NCBI RefSeq assembly: GCF_031143425.1
Contig: NC_090441.1
Span: 223,320,928-223,384,927, forward strand
From: Pleurodeles waltl
Lineage: Eukaryota > Chordata > Amphibia > Caudata > Salamandridae
Length of the DNA stretch: 64,000 nt
Direction: 5' to 3'
The notes under the pieces are model-generated. The model had not been told where the DNA came from. It saw nothing but the letters and a program-made list of their open reading frames with translations, and did not search any database. Within the stretch, counting starts at the first letter, position 1. Each line of letters begins with the position of its first letter. A program made the position numbers and the translations under genes. Shown one piece after another: positions 45,537 through 54,715 of this stretch.

Positions 45537-46009
45537 GTGAGTACTGCATCTACGACACGGGGGTGGGGGGGAGGCAAAAGTTAGGGGGACACCCACCAAA
45601 CACCCCCATCCTCGCATATTACAACATACACACCAATGCATTCACAAAAATCCCAGTAACAACCCACAATCCACCTGGAAGAATGAAAAGACAATGCGAA
45701 ATTCAGTCAAACATTGTAATGTGCCAAGATACATGTCATACAAAAATATACAGATATATATATCTCAAAATCACTCTTATTTACACATACAATCCGAGAA
45801 GTAGTGCAGATATGTACACAACAATGTCTGTGCACCAACAGTCCAAAAATGCATGGGCGAGGCCCACAAACTATACCTGACCAAAATCGGAGAGAACACT
45901 GCCGGGGCGTCAGATAGAAACACTACAGGCACCTCAGGGGGAAGGGAAAGGGGGGCACCTCAGCCAGATGAATGCGAAGCAAGATCCACAACGGGGCCCC
46001 ATGCCCATT
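45537..46009 (+). other. Start of the transposase intron
   Basis: Non-coding. Contains tracts such as ATACAGATATATATATC near 45750. The intron runs to 50558 (5,022 bp) and holds the minisatellites and gene A. Confidence 0.5.
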
Positions 46010-46245
46010 GATGTATCCTGGGGAGTGCAAAGCCACAGTCTCTCAAGTCTCTCCAGTGGGTGGGTTGCCCTCTGCCTTATCCTGGGGAGTGCAAAGCCAC
46101 AGTCTCTCAAGTCTCTACAGTGGGTGGTTTGCCCACTGTGCCATCCTGGCGAGTGCAAAGCCACAGTCTCTCAAGTCTCTACAGTGGGTGGGTTGCCCAC
46201 TGTGCCATCCTGGGGAGTGCAAAGCCACAGTCTCTCAAGTAGATG
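46010..46245 (+). repeat. Minisatellite 1, 64-bp unit
   Basis: GAGTGCAAAGCCACAGTCTC recurs at 46023, 46087, 46151 and 46215, exactly 64 bp apart, with few differences; the last unit is incomplete. Confidence 0.9.
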
Positions 46246-46384
46246 CAGTTCTCTACTGGTACTGGGGGGGACTGGTGCCCAGACTGGATGAGTCTCCCCG
46301 TGAAAGTTCATGTCCAGTCACTGTCCCAGCTGCACATGGGAGAAGGATGCCTGATGTGGCGGCCTTTTCATTCCTACACGGTGC

Positions 46385-47155
46385 ATGCCCTGTTTAGCGG
46401 TGCTTTGTCATGGCGGTCTTTGCCCTGTTCAGCGGTGCTTTGCCATGGCGGTTCTGGACTGTTCAGCGGTGCTTTGCCATGGCGGTCTTTGCCCTGTTCA
46501 GCGGTGCTTTGCCATGGCGGTCTATGGACTGTTCAGCGGTGCTTTGCCATGGCGGTCTTTGCCCTGTTCAGTGGTGCTTTGGCATGGCGGTCTTTGCCCT
46601 GTTCAGCGGTGCTTTGCCATGGCGGTTCTGGACTGTTCAGCGGTGCTTTGCCATGGCGGTCTTTGCCCTGTTCAACTGTGCTTTGCCATGGCGGTCTATG
46701 GACTGTTCAGCGGTGCTTTGCCATGGCGGTCTATGGACTGTTCAGCGGTGCTTTGCCATGGTGGTTCTGGACTGTTCAGCGGTGCTTTGCCATGGCGGTA
46801 TTTGCCCTGTTCAGCGGTGCTTTGCCATGGCGGTCTATGGACTGTTCAGCGGTGCTTTGCCATGGTGGTCTTTGCCCTGTTCAGCGGTGCTTTGCCATGG
46901 CAGTCTTTGCCCTGTTCAGCGGTGCTTTGCCATTGCGGTTCTGGACTGTTAAGCGGTGCTTTGCCATGGCGGTCTTTGCCCTGTTCAGCTGTGCTTTGCC
47001 ATGGCGGTCTATGGACTGTTCAGGGGTGCTTTGCCATGGCGGTCTATGGACTGTTCAGCGGTTCTTTGCCATGGCGGTCTTTGCCCTGTTCAGCGTTGCT
47101 TTGCCATGGCGGTCTATGGACTGTTCAGCGGTGCTTTGCCATGGCGGTTCTGATA
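46385..47155 (+). repeat. Minisatellite 2, 34-35-bp unit, about 22 copies
   Basis: The unit core GGTGCTTTGCCATGGCGGT is followed by one of three tails: CTTTGCCCTGTTCA, TCTGGACTGTTCA or CTATGGACTGTTCA. The tails alternate along the array, so it grew from blocks of two or three units. All three forward frames stay open for 180 to 322 codons because the unit lacks stops. That is a composition effect, not evidence of a protein. Confidence 0.92.
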
Positions 47156-47285
47156 CGGACATTGGTGTGTGGCATGACGATCTCTACACTGGGCATTGGT
47201 GTGTGGCATGACGTTCTCTCCAATGGGCATTGGTGGGTGGCATGACATTCTCTACAATGAGCATTGGTGGGTGGCATGACGTTCC
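47155..47285 (+). repeat. Minisatellite 3, about 35-bp unit, 4 copies
   Basis: ATTGGTGTGTGGCATGAC and ATTGGTGGGTGGCATGAC recur four times with about 35-bp spacing. Confidence 0.85.
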
Positions 47286-47286
47286 A

Positions 47287-50094
47287 TCATTGCCCAGCGG
47301 GGCTGTGGCATCCGGGCCCCTCCTGGGCTGTGACTCCGGCGGTGGTTTCTGGACCAGTGACGATACTTGGGCCCTCCTGAGCTGTGACTCCGGCGGTGGC
47401 GGTGGTCTCCTGACCAGTGACGATACTTGGGCCCTCCTGAGCTGTGACTCCGGAGGTGGCGGTGGTCTCCTGACCAGTGACGATACTTGGGCCCTCCTGG
47501 GCTGTGACTCTGGCGGTGGTCTCTGAACCAGTGACGATACTTGGGCCCTCCTGGGCTGTGACTCTGGTGGTGGTCTCTGGACCAGTGACGATACTTGGGC
47601 CCTCCTGGGCTGTGACTCTGGCGGTGGTCTCTGGACCAGTGACGACGGTGCTGGCGGTTGTGTCTGGACCGCCGGAAATTATGGCACACTTCTCCGCCGT
47701 GACACTCACAACAGGCTGGGCAGACTTCCTCTGGACCTTCCCCACCTTTGTTGGAGTTACAGCTGACTCACCAATCCCCTTCGAACCCATGTCACTTGTT
47801 GTCCCACCAGGAGTCTTAACACGGTCCCGTCCTCCACTCTCCAATTTTAGAGCCTTTACAGGGGGTGGGCTGCCAGTGCCTTGGCTCCGGGTCCTGCTGC
47901 CTGCCCTGGTGGCCGGTGCACTCCACAAACCTTGAACAGGCACCACTGGTATTGGAGGCTTTTTGGCTGAGGCACTACGACGGGACGGATGAATTGGAGG
48001 GGGGGTGGGGCAAAATGGTCAATTTGACATAGGGACAGTTTCTGACGAACACTGGGATGGGTAGCTGGAGGGGGTCTGGGAGTGGAGGAAGAGGAGGTGG
48101 TTGTAGGAGGTGTCACTTTAGGTGTTTTGGGTGCAGGTGCAGGTACTGGAGGCTGTTGTGAGGTGGATGGATGTTGGGTGAGTGATTGCCGGCGTTTGTG
48201 TACTTTGGGAGGAGGCGTCACAGACACACTGGGAGAGGACACAGGACATGTAAATGGCAGTGGAGGTGGTGAGTGCAGGTGAGCGGCTTGTGGTGCTGGG
48301 TGTCCTGGTGCGAGTCCTAGTGCCTGTAGATGTGGTGCATGCAGGTGTGTGTGTAGACGACACTGGGAGGGAGGAGAGAGAAGAGGAGGAGGGGGACACA
48401 GTGGAGACAGTGGATGTTGCTGTGTCTGTATGTGGGTGAGGCTTGCGTGAGTGCCTGTGGTGTGTGTGGTGCCTATGTTTGCTTGAGCTACTTGTGTGTG
48501 TTGACTTGTATGCATGGCTGGTCTGTAGGTGTGCTTGGGATGGGCTGGGGTACAGGAGATTGGGTCTCGGTGGAGGAAGTTGGAGTGGGGAGGCTGGACA
48601 CAGGGACAATGGCTGCCATCAGTGCTGAGGCCAGAGATTGCAGGGTTCGCTGAAGGACAGCCTGACCAGAATGAATGCCCTCCAGGAATGCATTACCGTG
48701 TTGCAACTCTCGTTCTACACCCTGGATGGCATTCACAATGGTAGACTGCCCAACAGTGAGTGACCTGAGGAGGTCAATGGCCTCCTCACTGAGGGCAGCA
48801 GGGTTGACTGGGGCAGGGCCTGAGGTGCCTGGGGAGAAGGTGATGCCCACCCTCCTTGGTGAGCGGGCACGGGGCGAACACTGAGGGGCTGCTGGGAGGG
48901 CGGTGCTGGTAGGGGAGGTGGCGGCTGTACCTGTAGAAGTGGGACGCACAAATGGTGTCGCCACCACAGGGGAGCTCCCATTGGCGAACAAGTCTGTGTC
49001 GCTGGTTGGTGATCCGGGGCCGACGTGAAGCTCCCCTCGCCCTCCGTCCCACTGGTGCATTCAGAGTCTGTGGTGTGGCCCTCCATGGCCATGTGGGATG
49101 CAGCTCCCTTGTGCTCCGGTGCCACTGTACCTCCGCCAGATGATGCTGATGTACAAAAGGACAGGGAGAGCAGAAAAAGGGGGGGAGACAGCAGAAAGAG
49201 AGTTTTAGTGCATGGCATTCCGCTACCGTTGGCGAACAAGACAGATGCAGCAGCCCCCTGCATTACGCCGTGCTCCTTCCCTCTGCACATGCAATTTCTG
49301 GGATATGGCCTACATGGCAATGGTGGACATCTGCACACATGGATGCCACAGGGGCAACTATACCTCAACTTGGCACTCTGATGAGGTGGGGTAGAGTGCC
49401 ACATGGCCACATTGCCTACCGAATTCGCCCTGGCCTAGGGACACCCACAGCCCACCTCCCCCACCCAGACCCCTCCACTTCACGCAAAGTCCGCAGAATG
49501 AGGTTGTACTCACCCCCTTGTGTTTGCTGTGATGTCCTCAAGCGCCCATCCAACTCCGGGTAGGCCACCGCCAGGATCCGGAACATCAGGGGGGTCATGG
49601 TGCGACGGGCACCCCTCCCACGTTGGAAGGCCATCCCCAGCTGAGCCTCCGCCGTCTTCTTGCTGCAGCAGCGAATGTCCTCCCATCTCTTACGGCAGTG
49701 GGTGCCCCGTCTCTGGTGGGCCCCCAGGGTCCGGACCTCCTTGGCGATGGCACGCCAAATGTCCCTCTTCTGGTGGGCGCTGACCTACATGACATGCACA
49801 AGGGAAGAGGTACAGTCATTACCAACTGCACCGTCAATGTGAGTGGCCCCCTCCCTACTCTGGCCATGTGGCCCATTCATTCCCATGCATAACTGTTCTA
49901 TGTACTCCGCCCCCTTCCCTCTTCCACCCAACCCTCTCCACCCAGGCCTAGCCCATACAACGTGCTCTCTGTGTACTAACCTGTTGGTCTGTAGGACCGT
50001 AGAGTAGCGTGTACTGGGGGAGGACCCCATCCACAAGTTTCTCCAACTCCTGTGCAGTGAAGGCATGGGCCCTTTCCCCAGACGCAGCAGCCAT
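47287..50094 (-). pseudogene. Harbinger Myb/SANT-like protein A (three exons)
   Basis: Exon 1 (50094-49981) encodes FTAQELEKLVDGVLPQY and ends at CAG|GTTAGT. Exon 2 (49784-49514) follows an acceptor ATGTAG, is in phase, and holds the rest of the trihelix domain (HQKRDIWRAIAKEVRTL, HCRKRWEDIRCC) and LAVAYPELDGRL. Exon 3 starts at 49145 in phase. A frameshift near 49030 moves to the frame with EEAIDLLRSLTVGQSTIVNA and a Pro/Ser/Thr-rich tail; further shifts lead to a frame ending in 18-20-residue repeats. A DNA-binding partner of the transposase is expected. It lies antisense inside the transposase intron. Confidence 0.75.
47313..47645 (+). repeat. Minisatellite 4, 54-60-bp unit, 6 copies
   Basis: GGGCCCTCCTGGGCTGTGAC recurs about every 54-60 bp. 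Read on the reverse strand within gene A, units give VTGPETTARVTAQEGPSI-type repeats. Length differences appear to be multiples of three, which keeps that frame. Confidence 0.9.
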
Positions 50095-50558
50095 CGTCGC
50101 TTCCAGACCGAGGTCACAGCAGCACTAGCAGTGTAGGTCCTCTCCTGTCAAAGGTCAGGTATCTAGTGAGTGAACAGACAGAAAATGGCGGTGACGTCCT
50201 CGACGGTGACGTCCGCGGCGGTGAGCGTTATCACCGCCAGTGCACCTGTTCATTGGCTCCTGGGACCCATAGGGTCCAATGTTAACCAATGCAGCATTGC
50301 GCCGCGGTCTACGACCACCTACCGCGGCGGTGTGCAACGCCAGCGCAGTTACCCCACAATCCCATTGTCCCAGTTTAGAGGTCAGGCATCCGCCATTTCA
50401 GGGGCCCACATGGCTTCATTTACTACTGCGTCACACATAGCTAGGCCTACACTCAACACACATGCAGGAAGGGTTTTGTGTCTGGTGTAGTCTTGTGTGT
50501 AACAGTGGGTACATACCTGGAGGGTTAATGACTGGTTCTTCGCTGTTGTCCTTCGTAG

Positions 50559-51595
50559 GCACCATCAGCTGGGACATATGAGAAGATGGCGGAATTCTCC
50601 GGTGTACCGACCGCTGGTGGACCTGTTGACAATGGAAGAAAGGCATGTCATCGTCACCTACAGGTTTGACCGTGCCACTATCCAGGAACTATGTACCCAG
50701 TTGGAGCCAGACCTGATGTCACCGATCCGCCATCCGACTGGAATCCCCCCTGACGTGCAGGTGCTGTCAGTGCTCCATTTCCTTGCAAGTGGGTCATTTC
50801 AGACAAAAGTGGCCATGGCATCAGGGATGTCCCAGCCTATGTTTTCCAACGTCTTGTCCAGAGTGTTGTCTGCCCTGCTGAAACACGTAAGGAGATACAT
50901 CATATTCCCTCAGGTGGAGGATTTACCTACAGTGAAAGGTGACTTCTATGCCCTTGGACATATTCCCAACGTCATAGGTGCCATTGATGTGACCCATGTA
51001 GCTCTGGACCCCCCTCCCCAGGAGTGAACAGGTGTACAGGAACAGGAAGAGTTATCATTCTATGTATGTCCAGATGGTCTGTTTGGCAGACCAGTACATC
51101 TCGCAGGTAAATGCTATGTTCCCTGGCTCAGTGCATGACGCGTACATCCTGCGGAATAGCAGCATCCCTGTTATGATGGGTCAACTCCAGAGGCCCCGTG
51201 TATGGCTATTGGGGGACTCTGGTTACCCCAACCTTTCCTGGCTATTGACCCCAGTGAGGAATCCCAGGACCATGGCAGAGGAATGGTACAATGATGCCCA
51301 TGGCCGGACTAGGAGGGTTATCGAATGCACCTTCAGCCTCCTTAAGGCCAGGTTCAGGTGCCTCCATATGACAGGTGGATCCCTATTCTACTCACCGAAG
51401 AAGGTGTGCGACATCATCGTCGCCTGCTCCATGCTCCATAATTTGGCATTGCGACGCCAGGTGCCTTTTCTGCAGGAGGATGATCCAGATGATGGTGTTG
51501 TAGCAGCTGTGGAGCCTGTGGACAGTGATGAGGATGAAGCTGAGGAAGAAGAAAACAACAACAGGGATTCAGTCATACAGCAATATTTCCAGTGA
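50559..51595 (+). pseudogene. Harbinger transposase (HARBI1-like), exon 2, one frameshift
   Basis: DDE_Tnp_4 transposase that excises and reinserts the element. The acceptor is TCCTTCGTAG at 50558. Blocks in order: VYRPLVDLLTMEERHVI, the helix-turn-helix-like GSFQTKVAMASGMSQP, GAIDVTHVAL (first Asp; the usual Gly after it is Val), YRNRKSYHSMYVQMVCL, FPGSVHD, GDSGYPNLSWLLTP (second Asp), and RTRRVIECTFSLLKARF (Glu), then an acidic tail (DEDEAEEEE). One extra T at 51025 creates a stop and splits the ORF (50578-51027, 51032-51595). Apart from that the catalytic triad is complete, so inactivation seems recent. Confidence 0.92.
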
Positions 51596-52069
51596 CACAC
51601 AGGTGAGAACATTTTCTGGTTTAACATTAAATTAACTTTCACACGTCTACCTCTATCCTGTACCTACATTTCACTCACTATTTGTTAATTGAGTTGTACC
51701 CTTCCATTTCAGTTTCACAAGTGTGGTAACCTACGTGTCAACTGCTTGCATCCTTCAAGGGCTTGTGATGTGTGACATAGGTATGTTAGCCTTACAATGG
51801 GTAACCCATTATGACACTGTGATTGATAATACAAAGTACCAAATTATAGACTGACTCCAGATTTTTTGGTGTTTCAAGGGTGTTTATTTAAGTGCTCAAA
51901 AAATGAAGGGGGGTTGTAAAATGGTGATGGTGGAGGAATGTCCATGGCAGAGTCCAGTCTATTAGTCTCACAGGTGCACTGCCCATCTTGGCATAGGAAG
52001 TGGAGCTGGGGCAGTTCGAATATGGACAGGGTAACAAAGTGGGACAGTGGGAGGACAATCAGGGTGGTC
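51596..52069. other. Spacer between transposase and gene B
   Basis: The converging 3' ends of the transposase (+) and gene B (-) face each other here. Short and AT-rich; no other feature seen. Confidence 0.5.
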
Positions 52070-53597
52070 TTATTTCCTGGCGGGGGTCTTGCCATCTTGC
52101 TCTGTCCTGTTCCTGGATCTCAGGGACCGCTTGCGTGGTGGTTGTCCGTCTGCAGGGGGTGGGGTGCTGGTGTGGTGGTCCTGTGGTGGGGGGTCCTGTC
52201 CACTAGGCCCGGTGGAGGTGGTGGGCAGTTCATCGTCCATGGTAGAGTCAGGGGCCCCTTGGAGTGCCACGGTGTCCCTTCAAGGTCTTTTGAATGTCCG
52301 TCAGCACCCCTACGATGGTGCCCAGGGCGGAGCCGATGGTCCTGAGCTCCTCCCTGAACCCCAAATACTGCTCCTCCTGCAGCCGCAGGGTCTCCTGCAA
52401 CTTGTCCAGGACCGTCACCATCGTCTCCTGGGAGTGGTGGTATGCTCCCATGATGGAGGAGAGGGCCTCGTGGAGAGTTGGTTCCCTTGGCTTGTCCTCC
52501 CTCTGTCGCACAGCAGCCCTCCCAGTTCCCCGGTGTTCCTGTGCCTCCGTCCCCTGGACCGTGTGCCCACTACCACTGCCCCCAGGTCCCTGTTGTTGTT
52601 GGGGTGGTGGGTTAGCCTGGGTGCCCTGTAGTGGTGGACACACCGCTGATTGACCTGTCCTGGGTAGGGAGGTTTGGGCCTGCTGGGTGGGTGCTGTGCT
52701 GGTGTTACCAGAGGGTGGCAGCTCGGTGTTGGGCTGTGGCTGGGCAAGGGGAACCAACTGTCCGTAGGCCCACGATGGTCCGGGCTGGTCATCAAGATCC
52801 AGTGGGGCAGAGCTGCTGTCGTCACTGTGGGCCTCTTCTGGGGGTGGAGTGGTGTTGTCTGGACCCTCTGGTGTGGTGACGGTCCTTCGGGTTCCTGCAG
52901 GGGTATGAGAACATGATTATTGCATGTGTGTGTTTCATGGTGTGCAATGGGTGGGTGTTTGTGTACCCCAGTACAAGCATTCCTGTGTGGGGCTTGTGTG
53001 ATGATGGTTGGGGGGGTGTTCTGGGTATGTGCAGTGAGCATGCTTTATTGAGGGGTGCCCATTCTTAGAAGTGTCATGCAGGGCTTGGTGTTGGGATGGA
53101 TGGTTTGTGTTATGGGTACATTAGTGAGGATTTGGGGTGATAGGGGAGGGTGTGAGGGTGGGGGTGTGTGATAGCATTCAGGTAGGGTGGGGGATGTGAT
53201 AGTTAAGATTTGACTTACCAGTGTCCCATCCTCCACCGACTCCTCCGAGGCCATCAGGATGCAAGATGGTCAAGACTTGCTCCTCCCATGTTGTTAGTTG
53301 TGGGGGAGGAGGTGGGGGTCCGCCGCCAGTCCGCTGCACTGCGATGTTGTGTCTGGATACCGTGGAACGCACCTTCCCCCGTAGGTCGTTCCACCTCTTC
53401 CTGATGTCGTCCCTATTTCTTGGGTGCTGTCCCACGGCGTTCACCCCGTCCACTATTCTGCACCATAACTCCATCTTCCTGGCTGTTGATGTGTGCTGTA
53501 CCTGTGAGCCAAATAGCTGTGGCTCTACCCGTACGATTTCCTCCACCATGACCCTGAGCTCCTCCTCGGAGAAGCGGGGGTGTCTTTGGCGTGACAT
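52070..53597 (-). pseudogene. Harbinger Myb/SANT-like protein B (two exons)
   Basis: Exon 1 (53597-53219) starts MSRQRHPRFSEEELRVMVEE and carries a trihelix Myb/SANT domain (MELWCRIVDGVNAVG, RDDIRKRWNDLRGKV), then a Pro run, ending at CTG|GTAAGT. Exon 2 (from 52894 after CCCTGCAG) joins in phase. It holds an acidic and Pro/Gln-rich linker, a helical segment (LDKLQETLRLQEEQYLGFREEL), then a stop at 52248. A different frame carries the likely true end (DDELPTTSTGPSGQD … PRKRSLRSRNR, a basic nuclear-signal-like run) to 52070. So one indel near 52255 breaks it. Different from protein A in sequence. Confidence 0.8.
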
Positions 53598-54191
53598 GGG
53601 GTGGTGTGTGTGAGGTGTGGGGTGGTGTATGTTTTTAATGAGTGTGGTGAGTGTAGTGGTATGTGGTGTTTTGTGCGTGGATGTTGTGTGGGTGATAGTG
53701 TTGTGTGCCTCTGTGTGATGGGGTTGTCCATAGCTGTGCTCTCTCTCTGGCCTTCTCTCAGAATTTCTGGTTGTAGGGGTTTGTGGGTGATGTGGGTGTG
53801 TGTTTTATATTGTGTGTGGGAGTGTTGTTTGTATGTGTATCAGGTGTGTGTATTTGGAATTGTCCATTGTGGCGGTGTTTTGGAGATGTGTGTGTATTTT
53901 GAGCGCGGCGGTGTGTACCGCCAATGGAATACCGCGGTTGAAAGACCGCCACGTGGATTCGTGGGTCGTAATAGCATGGGCGTGTTTCTGTTGGCGTGGA
54001 GGTGGAGGATTTGTTTCCGCATGTTTATCGTTGACCTTTGGTGTGGTGGTGTTGTGTGGGTGTCTGAATTTCGGCGGACTCCGTGATGTGTGTCATAATA
54101 GCTGTGGCGGTCTACCGCTGCCGCCGCAGTGTATTGGCGGTCTTCTGCACGGCGGTAAGCGTCTTATATCGCCAATTTTGTAATGACCCCC
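53598..54191. other. Right subterminal region and TIR of the Harbinger
   Basis: GT-rich upstream region of gene B, where its promoter should lie, followed from 53905 by GGCGGT/ACCGCC words (GCGGCGGTGTGTACCGCC, GGCGGTCTACCGC) that can form small hairpins, and the TIR. No gene. Confidence 0.6.
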
Positions 54192-54450
54192 ATTGTCACT
54201 AAAATAAAGTACCTTTATTTTTAGTTACTCTTAGTATTGTGTTTTCTTATGATATTGTGCTATGTGAAATAAGTGGTATAGTAGGAGCTTTGCATGTCTC
54301 CTAGTTCAGCCTAAGCTGCTTTGCCATAGCTACCTTCTATCAGCCTAAGCTGCTAGAAACACCTCTATTCTACTAATAAGGGATAACTGGACCTGGCACA
54401 GAGTGTAAGTACCACAAGGCACCCACTATAAGCCAGGCCAGCCTCCTACA
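54192..54450 (+). mobile_element. Family A LTR, last piece of the split 5' LTR
   Basis: Resumes ATTGTCACTAAAATAAAG, exactly where 45124 stopped, and ends GCCAGCCTCCTACA at 54450. Includes the poly(A) signal at 54203. Confidence 0.88.
54203..54208 (+). promoter_or_regulatory. Poly(A) signal of the split 5' LTR
   Basis: AATAAA, 11 bp to the right of the Harbinger edge, so the transposon separates the signal from the upstream LTR. Confidence 0.6.
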
Positions 54451-54715
54451 TTGGTGGTGCAGCGGTGGGATAAGTACTTGCAACTGATTTACCACTTTGT
54501 CATTTGGTGCTTGTCATAAGAAAATCATATACCAAATAGTTCAGTATATGTACGCTTAACCAAAACAGTTTACTTTTCTGCTCTAAAACTTTTAACAAAG
54601 TTTCTGAAAAGTTTTGAAAACTTCTAAAATGTTTCCAAAAGTTTGCAAACGTTTTTTCTCTCTGCTTTCTAAAGTTCTAAAAATGTTCTCTCACTATCTG
54701 TAAACCTTTTCTATC
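54451..54715 (+). promoter_or_regulatory. Primer-binding site and leader
   Basis: TTGGTGGTGCAGCGGTGGGA directly follows the LTR end and matches the same site of element 3. The remaining leader is rich in TTTTGAAAAC-like words. The tRNA primer is not identified. Confidence 0.65.

Larger units (their letters stand above)
45125..54191 (+). mobile_element. 9.07-kb Harbinger transposon with three genes
   Basis: TIRs are GGTGGTCATTACAA (left) and, in reverse, GGGGGTCATTACAA (right). The flanks read TTT and ATT; the uninterrupted LTR reads CATATTGTC here, so the duplication was probably ATT with one change. Contents: transposase exon 1 (45454-45536, +) and exon 2 (50559-51595, +), Myb-like gene A (-) in the intron between them, Myb-like gene B (53597-52070, -), and four minisatellites. 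Both ends are rich in short GGCGGT/ACCGCC inverted repeats. Confidence 0.88.

Noticed and set aside
46385..47155. CRISPR-like array
   Set aside because: Units are contiguous near-identical minisatellite copies without unique spacers, in a vertebrate-type transposon.
46243..47245. Long forward ORFs of 322, 286 and 180 codons rich in ALPWRS/VLCHGG repeats
   Set aside because: They are minisatellite 2 read in three frames; the unit is not a multiple of three and lacks stops. No domain or conserved start.
47252..47689. Reverse ORF with RHWSRDHRQSHSPGG repeats
   Set aside because: Shadow frame of minisatellite 4; the frame with VTAQEGPSI is the one continuous with gene A.
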